Numbered from the stretch's first letter, positions 44,481-53,144 are shown. The stretch: DNA of 64,000 bases from JAWVFM01 sp038237625 (GCA_038237625.1 JBBRYM010000001.1:225498-289497), one strand, 5' to 3'. The notes: a model not told the origin generated them from the sequence alone. Translations and numbers: made by a program.

Positions 44481-44618
44481 GGATCCTTCCCGAACGGTGC
44501 CTACGACGACCAGGTCGACGCGATGACCCAGGCGCTCCTGCGGCTCGCAGGCCAAAGCCACCATCGGCTGGTCCGCTGGGGCAAGATCGACCCGCCAGAA
44601 TGGATTAACGACCGCTAA
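44481..44618 (+). pseudogene. C-terminal fragment of a phage terminase large subunit
   Basis: Reads GSFPNGAYDDQVDAMTQALL and ends in TAA after about 45 residues. FPNGxxDDQVDAxxQAL is the final nuclease motif of terminase large subunits, where the Asp pair binds metal. An in-frame TGA sits 3 bases upstream, so nothing more survives. It marks a degraded prophage beside the island end. Confidence 0.75.
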
Positions 44619-44703
44619 GTGGCCTCGGGGCTCTCAGCGGCCCGCAGGGATGCCAAAGTGGAGACCTGACGCGACCAAACCGTGAGCGGATCACGCCTCC
44701 GAG

Positions 44704-45381
44704 ATGACCGTGCCTCCCGACAACCAGACGTCCAACGTCGGGCCAAAGCGTCGCCGCTGGCCACGAGCCCTGGCGCTGTCCGCGGTGGCGAGCCTTGTCG
44801 CCCTGTTCGCCTATGGCCTCACGACGAAGGCGCCCAACACCGCCATTGACGACAGCCTCGCCAGTGGGAGTGCCCCCCTTGCGCCGAGCTTCGACGATGC
44901 GGTACTTGCTGCCGGGACCCTGCCGAGAACACTGCGCGGCAGCGTCGGACCGGTCCTGGCCGACGGCCAGCTGAGCCTCGGCGAGCTCAAGGGAACCCCG
45001 TTCGTCCTCAACTTCTGGGCCTCGTGGTGCATCCCCTGCCAACAGGAGGCACCAATCCTCCACGCCGGTTGGGAGCGCTGGGGCCCCAGGGGAGTGCTCT
45101 TCCTCGGGCTGAACATGCAGGACCTGACGAGCGATGCCCGCAACTTCATCGACAGATTCGCCGTCACCTACCCGACGATCCGCGAGCCGAGCAACGACTC
45201 GGCGCGCGCCTACGGGGCCACCGGGCTTCCCGAGACCTACTTCGTCAGCGCCCGCGGGCGAATCGTCGATCACGTGATCGGCGTCGTCACGACGCGTCAG
45301 CTCGATCAGGGAGCTTCGGCCGCCCAACGGGGCCGCCTGATCGGAACCGAGAACGGCGGCGCCCGCCGGCCCCAGCGGTAG
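44704..45381 (+). CDS. TlpA/DsbE-like membrane-anchored thioredoxin
   Basis: A 225-residue protein with one N-terminal anchor helix (ALALSAVASLVALFAYGL) and an extracytoplasmic thioredoxin domain. The redox site is NFWASWCIPCQQEAP (Cys109 and Cys112), and the cis-Pro lies in GLPETYFV. Such proteins reduce apocytochrome or copper-site cysteines outside the membrane. Expected partners are the CcdA-type transporters at 49075 and 52409. Confidence 0.88.
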   Translation: MTVPPDNQTSNVGPKRRRWPRALALSAVASLVALFAYGLTTKAPNTAIDDSLASGSAPLAPSFDDAVLAAGTLPRTLRGSVGPVLADGQLSLGELKGTPFVLNFWASWCIPCQQEAPILHAGWERWGPRGVLFLGLNMQDLTSDARNFIDRFAVTYPTIREPSNDSARAYGATGLPETYFVSARGRIVDHVIGVVTTRQLDQGASAAQRGRLIGTENGGARRPQR

Positions 45382-45404
45382 GCCGCGAGGAGTCCTCAGC
45401 GCGG

Positions 45405-46340
45405 CTACGTGAGGGCCCGCCGCACGCGACGCCATGAGAGGGACAGGGCCAGCGTTCCAGCGGCGAGCGGAGCGACGAACATGGCCACCATGCAGCCCTC
45501 GGCCAAGAGCATGGCGAGGCTCACGCTGCCCCTCTCGGCGATCGCCGGTAGCGCGGCGACGACCGCCAGGAGCGCCGCGACGACCGCCAGCGACCCGGCG
45601 AAAGCCGAGGCCGGCAGCCCCCAGCGCGGCGGCTGCCCGAGAAGGTGGTCGACTCGCTCCGGGGCGATGCCGACCACCGCCGGCGACTCAACGCCGCGGT
45701 CGCCGAAGGCAAGCAGCGCGGCCGCCAGATGCTCCCCACCGACTACGCGGCCGGCTGCCTCGTCGGCCGCCACCTCGGCGAGCTCGTGGTAGCGCTGGCT
45801 GAGGCGGCGTAAGCCTGGAAGGAAGAAAAGCGCGTCGGTCAAAACGCGTGCGAAGAAGATTCGTAGCGGGTCGCGCCTGCGTCGGTGATGGGCCTCGTGG
45901 GCGACCACGGCTTCGAGCTGGGCGCTCGAGAGCGCCTCCAGCGTCGGAGCAGAGAGGTAAATCCGCGGCCTCAACAGCCCGGCGCAGAACGCACGCGGCC
46001 GCGTCCCGCCGATCACGGTTACCTCCTGACCAGCGATCTCGAGCGACTCAACTCGCTCCAGGGCGCTCAAAAGGCGCAGCTGCGCGCGCAGCTGCCGAAA
46101 CAGGGAGCGAGCGGCAAGGGAAACGACGACCAGCCCCAGCGCCGTCAGCGCGATGACGACGATCAGCGCCGGAGCAGAGGGAAGGGGAACGACGTGGCGA
46201 CAGGCAGCGAGCAGGGCCTCGCCGGATGGAACGCCGAAGCGCAGCCTGCTGATGGCAGCCAGGGCGGCGAGCGCAACAGCTCCGCCTGCGAGGGCGGCGA
46301 GGAAGAGATTCAGCCGATAGAGGCGTCGGGCACTACTCAT
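45405..46340 (-). CDS. M56-family membrane metallopeptidase (BlaR1-like sensor)
   Basis: A 311-residue integral membrane protein with helices near 10-32, 55-77, 255-275 and 280-300. The cytoplasmic protease site is VVAHEAHHRRRRDP (HExxH), followed by LAEVAADEAAG for the third ligand. Unlike BlaR1 it has no extracellular penicillin-binding domain, so it senses something else. ATG overlaps the BlaI stop by 8 bp. By analogy it would cleave or inactivate BlaI after a membrane signal. Confidence 0.87.
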   Translation of the reverse strand: MSSARRLYRLNLFLAALAGGAVALAALAAISRLRFGVPSGEALLAACRHVVPLPSAPALIVVIALTALGLVVVSLAARSLFRQLRAQLRLLSALERVESLEIAGQEVTVIGGTRPRAFCAGLLRPRIYLSAPTLEALSSAQLEAVVAHEAHHRRRRDPLRIFFARVLTDALFFLPGLRRLSQRYHELAEVAADEAAGRVVGGEHLAAALLAFGDRGVESPAVVGIAPERVDHLLGQPPRWGLPASAFAGSLAVVAALLAVVAALPAIAERGSVSLAMLLAEGCMVAMFVAPLAAGTLALSLSWRRVRRALT

Positions 46341-46716
46341 GGCGAGCGAGCTTTCGCAGCGCGCTCAGGCGCTTGGCGTCGAGCTTGCCGACCTGCTCGG
46401 CGAAATGAGCGAGGGCGACGTCACCGAACTCATCGACCAAGGCTTCGACCTCGACCTGGGCGCGGGTATCGAGATATTCCTCGCGGCTCATCACCGGCCG
46501 ATAGAGGTGGCTGCGGCCGGCGCGGGCTCGCGTCAGCAGGCCCTTCTGATCCAGCCGCGACATGATCGTCATCACGGTCGTGTACGCGCGCTTCTTGGCG
46601 CCGCGGTTCAAGGCGGTCAGGACATCGCGAACCGTGGCCTCGCCTTGGCGCCAGACCTCCTCCATCACCTGGGCCTCGACTTCAGGCAGCGCCGGCGGCG
46701 TGTTATGCGAGGGCAT
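46333..46716 (-). CDS. BlaI/MecI/CopY-family transcriptional repressor
   Basis: A 127-residue winged-helix repressor: LPEVEAQVMEEVWRQGEATV, TVMTIMSRLDQKGLLTRARA (recognition helix and wing) and a helical C-terminal dimerisation part. The start is ATG 46716, since the next in-frame start adds ten non-conserved residues. It diverges from the Cys-rich protein gene. The likely operator (46791-46811) lies between them, and related sites recur up to 55.9 kb. Confidence 0.9.
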   Translation of the reverse strand: MPSHNTPPALPEVEAQVMEEVWRQGEATVRDVLTALNRGAKKRAYTTVMTIMSRLDQKGLLTRARAGRSHLYRPVMSREEYLDTRAQVEVEALVDEFGDVALAHFAEQVGKLDAKRLSALRKLARHE

Positions 46717-46790
46717 CGCGCTAGAGCTTAGATGGCGACTCGGCATTCGGCACCTCCGATTGGACGTTCGAGTTTCGTTGAGGCGGTCAC

Positions 46791-46811
46791 TCTCCTACGG
46801 TGTGTAGGAGA
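46791..46811. promoter_or_regulatory. BlaI operator candidate A
   Basis: TCTCCTAC-GGTGT-GTAGGAGA, perfect 8-bp arms, directly before the Cys-rich gene start and in the blaI divergent region. Within it, TAC-N6-TAGGAG resembles the motif found at the other candidate sites. Confidence 0.65.
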
Positions 46812-46812
46812 C

Positions 46813-47333
46813 ATGTTCGACAACGCCAGGACGGTGAGATCTCATTCGCGCCGATCAGCACTCGAAGTAGTCCTTACCGCGATCCTCGCCGCAGCGGTAG
46901 TCTCCAGCTCCGGGGGAACCGAAGCTGCGAGCGGTGTGAAAGGCGATCTGCCGACGCTCGGATCGTGGGCCGCCGGCAACGCCCTTCGCGACGCTCAGCG
47001 CCGCCCACAGCAGCGGCAGCTGCGGGACCTCCGGAAGTACTCCGAAGTCCGCCGGTTCGTACCGGCCGACCCTTACGACGTGCCAGTGGCCCTGGCCCAG
47101 CGGTTGATCGGCTACCGCAGCATTCCACCACCGGCCGCGAGCAAGCCCAATACGCGATCGCCATCAAGCGGTCCAGCACTCATGGACCCTGCTGCTGCCC
47201 GTGCTGGCGCTGGCATGCGTTCCGCGGCCAGGCTCACTTCCTGCTCCATCGTCGCCACTTCTCCGGAGCCCAGGTTGGGGCGCTCTGGGGCCAGGAGGAG
47301 GGCTGCGGCGGCCCGTCCGACTCCAAGACCTGA
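46813..47333 (+). pseudogene. Exported Cys-rich protein (CCCPCWRW motif), frameshifted
   Basis: The frame from ATG 46813 gives a signal/anchor segment (ALEVVLTAILAAAVVSSS) and runs to GYRSIP at about 47127. One missing base in ATTCCACCACC moves the rest to another frame, which continues TTGREQAQYAIAIKRSSTHG, then PCCCPCWRWHAF, RGQAHFLLHRRHFSGAQVG and EEGCGG, ending at TGA 47333. Four clustered Cys suggest soft-metal binding. I recall similar proteins in actinobacteria, but this is from memory. Sequencing error and a real mutation are equally possible. The 3' part overlaps the convergent lgt-like frame. Confidence 0.65.
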
Positions 47334-48039
47334 AGCCAACCGCCACGCCGACGGCAATCAGCGCAAGCGACCAGAGCTGCGGCTCCGTCAGGCCGACAAC
47401 GACCGGGGAATTCAGCCTCAGGAACTCGATCAGGAAGCGCATGACCCCCATCCCGACAGCGAACAGCGCGAACAGGTGTGGAGGCGAGAGCCGAGGCCGC
47501 AGCCGCCAGAGCAAGATGCCGAGGGCGAAGGCCACGATCGCCTCGTAGAGCGGGGTCGGATGGACCCGTTGCAGCGTCGGAACCGTGCCGTGCGGGAAGC
47601 TCATCGCCCACGGCAGGTCGGAAGGCTTGCCATACGTCCCGTCGCCCGCGAGGAGGCAGCCAATGCGGCCGATGGCGTATGCGAAGGCCAGCGGCGCAGC
47701 GGTGATCCCCGCGATCACGCTCGCGGGAATGCCGTGTCGGCGCGCAATCACGAGGACCGCCGCGGCGCCGGCGATCATCCCGCCGTACCAAGTGAACCCG
47801 GTCCCGCCGAGATCGCTCCAACTCAGATGCCTCGCGTTCTCGACCAGGAAGTTGACCTTGGCTCCTGCGAACCCGGCGATGAAGCCACCGAGCGTCAGTG
47901 AGTAGGCCAGGCCGGGATCTCGCCCGATCCGGCGAAGGTCCTTGGCGATCAGCCAACCAGCCACAAGCGCCGCCAGCGCCTTGCTGGCCCCGTAGCTGGT
48001 GACGTCGAAACCGCCGAAGTGAACGAGAACCGGCTTCAC
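47164..48039 (-). CDS. lgt: Second prolipoprotein diacylglyceryl transferase
   Basis: A 291-residue polytopic protein with FTWYGGMIAGAAA, the Lgt signature AIGRIGCLLAGDGTYG and HPTPLYE. The catalytic regions match the copy at 5848. About 55 C-terminal residues after GVAVGFRSW are Pro/Arg/Ser-rich and run antisense through the frameshifted Cys-rich gene, so the natural stop may be missing. It is the last gene of the operon 50529-47164 with CcdA and redoxin genes. A specialised role in lipidating exported island proteins such as SCO1 is inferred. Confidence 0.87.
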   Translation of the reverse strand: MKPVLVHFGGFDVTSYGASKALAALVAGWLIAKDLRRIGRDPGLAYSLTLGGFIAGFAGAKVNFLVENARHLSWSDLGGTGFTWYGGMIAGAAAVLVIARRHGIPASVIAGITAAPLAFAYAIGRIGCLLAGDGTYGKPSDLPWAMSFPHGTVPTLQRVHPTPLYEAIVAFALGILLWRLRPRLSPPHLFALFAVGMGVMRFLIEFLRLNSPVVVGLTEPQLWSLALIAVGVAVGFRSWSRTGRRSPPPGPRAPQPGLRRSGDDGAGSEPGRGTHASASTGSSRVHECWTA

Positions 48040-48078
48040 CGCCGTCGGCCCTCCGCTTCGCGCAGGGGTGGGCGCATC

Positions 48079-48348
48079 TCAGGAAGCAGGGCGACCACCG
48101 GCGCCTCGGCCAAGCTCACGCCGAAGCTTTCGCTCGGACAGCCGGCCGTACGAAAACGGTTGTCCATCGATGAAGATCCCCGGCGCGAACAGAATCCCAC
48201 CCGCGGCCGCCAGCTTCTGACCTTCGGCCGAGGCCAGGTCGAGCTCGGCCACGGCCAGCGGGAAGTCTCTGCCGACGCGATTGAGGACGGCGTGCGCGTG
48301 CTCGCAAAGCGCGCAGTCGTCCTGGCTCAGGACCAGGACCTCAGCCAT
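48079..48348 (-). CDS. Glutaredoxin/thioredoxin-like mini-protein (CALC)
   Basis: An 89-residue thioredoxin-fold protein: VLVLSQDDCALCEHAHAVL with a CxxC active site, then GILFAPGIFIDGQPF (cis-Pro region). No signal peptide, so cytoplasmic. ATG overlaps the redoxin stop; a GTG nine bases upstream is an alternative. It likely shuttles electrons to metal- or thiol-handling proteins. Confidence 0.8.
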   Translation of the reverse strand: MAEVLVLSQDDCALCEHAHAVLNRVGRDFPLAVAELDLASAEGQKLAAAGGILFAPGIFIDGQPFSYGRLSERKLRRELGRGAGGRPAS

Positions 48349-49072
48349 TTCGGCCACTGCGGGCCTCGGTCAGTCCGGTCTGAAGATCGGCGAGGAGATC
48401 GGGGACCGGGACGTACATGGTGAAGTTGGGCGGGCCGCCGTAGTCGGCCCGCCACTCGATCCGCCCGTCCGGCCCGACGAGGAGGAACGTATGCCCGTCG
48501 CGGCTTGTGCCCATCATTCCGTACTCGTTGGCCGTGTAAGCCGTTGATGCGGTCAGGCTGGCGTCGGAGAGGACGGGCGTCGTGATCCCCTCGTCGGCGA
48601 CCTTCTGGCTGAGCTGATCGAGGGGATCGCTCGTGATCGTCACCAGGTCATCCACCCCCAGCGCCTTGAGCGAATGCATCTGCTGGTCTAGGTCCTTGAG
48701 CTGAGTCCAACAGGGCTCGCAGGTGAGCCCCTCCTGGAAGTAGAGGAGCACCGACCTTCCGCGCCGAGCGCCGAGGTCGAAGGTTCCGCCTGCGGTTGAT
48801 GGCAGCTTGATCGCCGGTGCCTTTGCCCCCGGCCCGGGCTTGCCGACGGCGAACTGGTACTTGCCGGCATCGCCCGGGCCCGTCGAGGACGATGACGAGG
48901 ACCCGCCCGAGTTTGCGATCAGAAAGATCGCCCCAAGGATCGCGACGCCGGCAACCACGGCGGCCGTCAAGCGAATCGCCAACCGTCGCGCCTCCGCAGC
49001 GCGCTCTGCCTCGGCTTCGGCGGCGAGCCGCTTCTGGCGCGCATCATTGTCTTGACGCTTCTGGCTCGCCAT
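48341..49072 (-). CDS. Membrane-anchored redoxin/peroxiredoxin-like protein
   Basis: A 243-residue protein: charged N-terminal coil (about 1-35), one helix (AAVVAGVAILGAIFLIA), Ser-rich linker, then an AhpC/TSA-like domain with YFQEGLTCEPCWTQ (CxxC) and TSRDGHTFLLVGPDGRI. It probably acts outside the membrane, drawing electrons through the CcdA protein encoded 2 bp upstream. The long frame beyond ATG 49072 overlaps ccdA and is not used. Confidence 0.83.
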   Translation of the reverse strand: MASQKRQDNDARQKRLAAEAEAERAAEARRLAIRLTAAVVAGVAILGAIFLIANSGGSSSSSSTGPGDAGKYQFAVGKPGPGAKAPAIKLPSTAGGTFDLGARRGRSVLLYFQEGLTCEPCWTQLKDLDQQMHSLKALGVDDLVTITSDPLDQLSQKVADEGITTPVLSDASLTASTAYTANEYGMMGTSRDGHTFLLVGPDGRIEWRADYGGPPNFTMYVPVPDLLADLQTGLTEARSGRNG

Positions 49073-49074
49073 CG

Positions 49075-50046
49075 CTAGACGTACCCGCCGTTGAACTCGC
49101 TGACGCGGGGCGCGGACGAGTCCGGTGCGCCCCCGGCGGGGGGCTGCGGCGCCTCGGACATACGCGGCTCTTCTCCTGGCGGCCGGGCGACCAGTTGTCG
49201 GACAGCGTGGCGGGCGAGAAGCAGAACAACCGTGGCGATAGCGACCGCTGCAGCCCACCCCGGGATCCAGTCGAGGGCCTTCGTAGCGACGCTCCCGTAG
49301 TGCTGGAGATGGCTCGAGACGTCGGCCTGCCACCCGCTCGGCGAGGGCATCGAGCTGCTCGTCAGCCCGATCCAGAGCGTCCAGCCGCCGATCGCCGCGA
49401 GCAGGAGCGCGCTCGCGATCGCAGTTCCGCTGATCGTCCGTCTAAGCGGCCCGATCTGCCAGCTGTAGGAGCGCGGCCTGAACAGGCGGCTGGAGCGCCA
49501 GTCGAACCGCTCCCACAGGAGCGAGATGACGAACAGCGGGGCGACCATCCCGAAGACATAGGCCGCGCCAAGGCCGAGGGCGAGCCCGAACGAAGCGGCG
49601 ACTCCCGAAAGCGCGAGGACCCCGGCGAGAACCGGGGCGCAGCACGAGCTCGCCACACCCGAGAAGGCGCCCAGGGAATAGACGCTGAGTGGGCCTGCCC
49701 TGCCGGCTCCGGCCCTTCGCCCTGGAACCGGGAGGCGGACGCTGCCGCCGAGCAGCAGGTAGGCGACAAGCGTCAAGAGCAGGACGCCCGCAACGGAGTA
49801 GACAAGGGTGTGCTGGCCGACCATGAAGCGCTGGACCGCGGCCGCCCCAAGAGCGATCGGGAGGATGACCGTCGCCACCCCGGCCGCGAACACGAACGTC
49901 ATCGCGACCAGCTGACGGCGATTCTGGAAGGCGGTCGAGAAGTAGGCCGGAAGCATCACTGAGATGCAGCAGGGTGCAAAGAGGGCAATCGAGCCTGCGA
50001 GCACGGCGGCCACCACTGAGCCGCCAAAGAAGATGCTGCTACCCAT
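49075..50046 (-). CDS. CcdA/DsbD-type thiol electron transporter
   Basis: A 323-residue membrane protein with about seven helices. Membrane Cys-Pro motifs are LFAPCCISVMLPAYF and SSCCAPVLAGVLAL, arranged as the pair that carries electrons from cytoplasmic thioredoxin to the outside. The C-terminal 40 residues are a hydrophilic tail. ATG overlaps the upstream stop by 8 bp. Confidence 0.85.
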   Translation of the reverse strand: MGSSIFFGGSVVAAVLAGSIALFAPCCISVMLPAYFSTAFQNRRQLVAMTFVFAAGVATVILPIALGAAAVQRFMVGQHTLVYSVAGVLLLTLVAYLLLGGSVRLPVPGRRAGAGRAGPLSVYSLGAFSGVASSCCAPVLAGVLALSGVAASFGLALGLGAAYVFGMVAPLFVISLLWERFDWRSSRLFRPRSYSWQIGPLRRTISGTAIASALLLAAIGGWTLWIGLTSSSMPSPSGWQADVSSHLQHYGSVATKALDWIPGWAAAVAIATVVLLLARHAVRQLVARPPGEEPRMSEAPQPPAGGAPDSSAPRVSEFNGGYV

Positions 50047-50302
50047 CGCCGCCCGCTCTGGCGGCTCCCTCTCCTGACGAGATCGTCGCGCCGTCGCGGA
50101 GGGCGTCGAGGCGAGCGGTCAGCACCGCTTGGCGACGGCGAAGCTCCGCGAGATCCTGCGTTTCAGTCGGTGCCACATCCTCTTCACCGCGGATCGGCAC
50201 GCGGCCGGCAGCGGCGCGCCCGCGCCGCTGCTGCCACCACATCATTCCCGGGCAGATCAGCGCGGCCGCGAGAACGGCCAGGACGAGGAGGGCCGTGCTC
50301 AT
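50039..50302 (-). CDS. Small single-helix membrane protein
   Basis: An 87-residue protein: helix LLVLAVLAAALICPGMMWW, basic stretch, then a coiled coil (DLAELRRRQAVLTARLDAL). ATG overlaps the upstream gene stop as ATGA. Unknown role, possibly an accessory of the CcdA complex. Confidence 0.6.
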   Translation of the reverse strand: MSTALLVLAVLAAALICPGMMWWQQRRGRAAAGRVPIRGEEDVAPTETQDLAELRRRQAVLTARLDALRDGATISSGEGAARAGGDG

Positions 50303-50529
50303 TCCCGGTTGGCCGGCTCGAGGTCGCTTGAGCGCTCCTGCTCGAGACGATCCACCTCGGCCGCCAAGCGAGCCTGCTCCGCGCGCAGCGAGTCGATCTC
50401 CCGCGAGCTCTGCGGGGGGCTGGCCTTGTCTCCGCCCATCCCCCTCATCATGAAGAACATCATCACGCCCATCGAGATCGGGCACGCGAGGATCAGAAGC
50501 CCGGTTGGAATCGCCGCAAGTATTTCCAT
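50299..50529 (-). CDS. Small membrane protein with Met-rich helix
   Basis: A 76-residue protein with helix TGLLILACPISMGVMMFFMM containing one Cys and many Met, then a coiled coil. The Met/Cys-rich helix recalls DUF2933-like proteins of metal-resistance clusters, though family membership is unsure. First gene of the operon running to lgt; sites B1 and B2 lie upstream. Confidence 0.6.
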   Translation of the reverse strand: MEILAAIPTGLLILACPISMGVMMFFMMRGMGGDKASPPQSSREIDSLRAEQARLAAEVDRLEQERSSDLEPANRE

Positions 50530-50557
50530 GCCTTGTCTCCTTCGGTGGGTGGGGTAC

Positions 50558-50572
50558 GACTCAGTGTAGTAG
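50558..50572 (+). promoter_or_regulatory. BlaI-type site B1
   Basis: GACTCAGTGTAGTAG fits GAC-N6-TAGTAG. It lies between the divergent operons starting at 50529 and 50635. Confidence 0.55.
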
Positions 50573-50598
50573 ACCGGAGCCCCTCAGTACGATGCTGC

Positions 50599-50613
50599 GA
50601 CAGTGCGTAGTAG
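50599..50613 (+). promoter_or_regulatory. BlaI-type site B2
   Basis: GACAGTGCGTAGTAG, the same pattern 41 bp (about four helical turns) after B1, with GTC-like continuation (GTAGTAGTCC) giving GAC/GTC ends. Confidence 0.55.
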
Positions 50614-50634
50614 TCCGCCACCTCCTACCGGCTG

Positions 50635-52380
50635 ATGGCCCTGCTCCTCGGCTTCGCGTTCGTCGCGGGCTTCGCGACTTGTCTTACGCCCTGCGTGCTA
50701 CCCGTCCTGCCCGCGGTCCTCTCGGGCGCAACGACCGGCGGGCGGCGCCGGCCCTTGGGAATCGTCACCGGCATCGTCCTCTCCTTCACCTTCGCCACAG
50801 TCGCACTGGTCTACGTGATCGCAGCGCTCGGGCTTCCCAACGACGTCGTGCGGACCTTCGCGATCGTAGTCTTGGCCGTCTTCGGCCTCTCGCTGTTGCT
50901 TCCGCCGCTGTCGTCACGATTCGAGGCCTGGATCTCCCGCTTCGGTCGCGTTCGCGTCAACCCGCAGGCGGACGGATTCTTCTCCGGGCTCGCGCTCGGC
51001 TTCGGCCTCGGCTTCCTCTATGCCCCCTGCGCCGGGCCGATCCTCGCCGGAGTGATCACCGTCTCGGCGGCACAGACGTTCACCGCCGGCCGCCTCGCTG
51101 TGGCGCTGGCCTACGCCCTCGGCTCTGCTCTCGTCCTCTACCTCTACATGCTCGGCGGGCGTCGCTTCGCACGCCGCCTGGTCGCCCGAAGCCTTCGCGT
51201 ACAGCAGGGAATGGGAGCGCTGATGATCGTCGTGGCAGTGCTCGTCTACGCGCAGATCGACATCCGCTTCCAGACCGCGATCGCCAGCAAGCTCCCGGAC
51301 TTCCTGACCCAGCCAGCGCAGGACCTCCAGCAGAGCAGCGCCATCGCTGACGCGCTTGGATCCGTCCGCGGTCAAGGAAAGGTTGCCGTCGCAGGCGGCC
51401 TTCGCCAGGCCGAGAACGACAAGCCGCTGCCGGTCCTCGGCCACGCCCCGAAATTCGTGGGCACCCAGCAGTGGTTCAACACGCCGGGCGACCGGCCCCT
51501 GACGCTGGCAGGGCTTCGTGGTCAGGTCGTCCTCGTCGACTTCTGGACCTACACCTGCATCAACTGCATCCGCACCTTCCCGCACTTGAAGGCTCTCTAC
51601 GACACCTACCACCGCCAGGGCTTCACGATCGTCGGAGTTCACTCGCCGGAGTTCCCGTTCGAGAAGGATGCCGGCAACGTGGCCGCCGCCATCGACCAAA
51701 ACGGCCTTCCCTACCCGGTGGTTCAGGACAACGACCTCGCGACCTGGAATGCCTTCGGAAACCAGTTTTGGCCCGCCGACTACCTGATCGACGCCGAAGG
51801 TCGCATCCGCTACGTCCACTTCGGCGAGGGCGACTATGGGGCGAGCGAGAAGGCGGTGCGCTCCTTGCTCGCCGAGCGCGGCGATCGCCACCTCGGCGCG
51901 TCAGTACAAGTCCACGTCCAGCACGCGGCGCGAGGGGTGACGACTCCAGAGTCCTACCTCGGCGCGGCGCGGGCGACTGGTTTCGTAAACGGGTTGCAGC
52001 GGCAGCCGATTGTCGTCGGGACGACAACCTTTCAACGTCCGAGTTTCAAGTTGTCGCCGAACCGCCTCGCCTATGGCGGTCGCTGGCGGATCGGCGCCGA
52101 GGCCGCCACGGCGGTAACCCACTCCCGCCTCGACCTCAACTTCGGCGCTCGCCGGGTCTTCCTGGTGATGGGCTCGCCAGGGAGAGCCCGGCAGATGCAA
52201 GTCCTGCTTGACGGCCAACCGATCCCCGATCGCCTTGCCGGGTCCGATGTCCACGGCGGCACGGTCACTGTCGGACGCCACCGCCTCTATGACCTCGTCG
52301 ACCTGCCCCGTGTCGAGCGCCACGTCCTCACTCTTGAGCCTGAGGGTGGCATCTCTGGCTACGCCTTCACCTTCGGCTAA
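50635..52380 (+). CDS. DipZ-like CcdA-thioredoxin fusion
   Basis: A 581-residue protein resembling mycobacterial DipZ. Residues 1-235 are a CcdA domain (TCLTPCVLPVLPAVLSG and FLYAPCAGPILAGV). A TlpA-like thioredoxin domain follows with DFWTYTCINCIRTFPHL (Cys308, Cys311). The last 150 residues are a beta-sandwich typical of DipZ C-termini. It carries electrons across the membrane and delivers them directly. It diverges from the CcdA/redoxin operon through sites B1-B2. Confidence 0.9.
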   Translation: MALLLGFAFVAGFATCLTPCVLPVLPAVLSGATTGGRRRPLGIVTGIVLSFTFATVALVYVIAALGLPNDVVRTFAIVVLAVFGLSLLLPPLSSRFEAWISRFGRVRVNPQADGFFSGLALGFGLGFLYAPCAGPILAGVITVSAAQTFTAGRLAVALAYALGSALVLYLYMLGGRRFARRLVARSLRVQQGMGALMIVVAVLVYAQIDIRFQTAIASKLPDFLTQPAQDLQQSSAIADALGSVRGQGKVAVAGGLRQAENDKPLPVLGHAPKFVGTQQWFNTPGDRPLTLAGLRGQVVLVDFWTYTCINCIRTFPHLKALYDTYHRQGFTIVGVHSPEFPFEKDAGNVAAAIDQNGLPYPVVQDNDLATWNAFGNQFWPADYLIDAEGRIRYVHFGEGDYGASEKAVRSLLAERGDRHLGASVQVHVQHAARGVTTPESYLGAARATGFVNGLQRQPIVVGTTTFQRPSFKLSPNRLAYGGRWRIGAEAATAVTHSRLDLNFGARRVFLVMGSPGRARQMQVLLDGQPIPDRLAGSDVHGGTVTVGRHRLYDLVDLPRVERHVLTLEPEGGISGYAFTFG

Positions 52381-52408
52381 GAGGGAAACCGAATGCTCGG
52401 GGCTGGCG

Positions 52409-53137
52409 CTAAACCGACTGGAAGAAGTTGAGGTTGAGGCCGTCGAGGAAGCGCTGGGCCTGGATGTTGAGCTGGAACAGCTCGTTCGTGAAGACCAGCA
52501 CTCCCATCGTGATCAAGACCAGCCCGGAGGCAACCTGAATTGGCATGTAGTGCCGCTTGATCCAGCCGAAGCTCCCCTGGAGGCGGCTCGCGGCGAGCGC
52601 CGACAGCACGAAGGGCACCCCCAGGCCCGCCGAGTAAGCGGCGAGGAGACCTGCGCCCTGGGCCGCCGAATGCGAGGTGCTCGCGAGGCCGAGAATGGCG
52701 CCAAGGGTCGGTCCCACGCAGGGGGTCCATGCGATGGCGAAAGCGACTCCGGCGATCAGCGGCCCGCCGCTGCCGGCCCGTTCGATCAAGCCTGACGGCC
52801 GCCAATCACGGTTGAGCCGCGTGACGAAGACCGAAGCGATGAACAGACCCCCGAGGGCGCCGATCGCGATCCCTGCCACCTTGCGCAAAGTCACTTCGTT
52901 CTGCAGCAGGAACGATCCAATCGCAGTCGCCCCGAGCCCGAGCAGGATGAAGATGGACGAGAAGCCGAGGACGAATACGAGACTGCGCACCAGGACCTGC
53001 GGGTCGAAGCGCGTCTCCCCGATCGGCTGTCCGCAGACCGTCGCCAGATAACCCGGGACGAGGGGCAGACAGCAGGGCGACAGAAAGGAAACGAGGCCGG
53101 CGGCCACTGCCAGCAGGACGCTTGGAGTCTCAATCAT
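52409..53137 (-). CDS. CcdA-type cytochrome c biogenesis/thiol transporter
   Basis: A 242-residue, six-helix protein with SFLSPCCLPLVPGYLATV and AWTPCVGPTLGAIL, the two Cys-Pro half-sites of CcdA. It is closer to classical CcdA than the 49075 protein. It converges on the DipZ-like gene (28 bp apart) and diverges from the permease through site C. Confidence 0.9.
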   Translation of the reverse strand: MIETPSVLLAVAAGLVSFLSPCCLPLVPGYLATVCGQPIGETRFDPQVLVRSLVFVLGFSSIFILLGLGATAIGSFLLQNEVTLRKVAGIAIGALGGLFIASVFVTRLNRDWRPSGLIERAGSGGPLIAGVAFAIAWTPCVGPTLGAILGLASTSHSAAQGAGLLAAYSAGLGVPFVLSALAASRLQGSFGWIKRHYMPIQVASGLVLITMGVLVFTNELFQLNIQAQRFLDGLNLNFFQSV

Positions 53138-53144
53138 CGATAGC

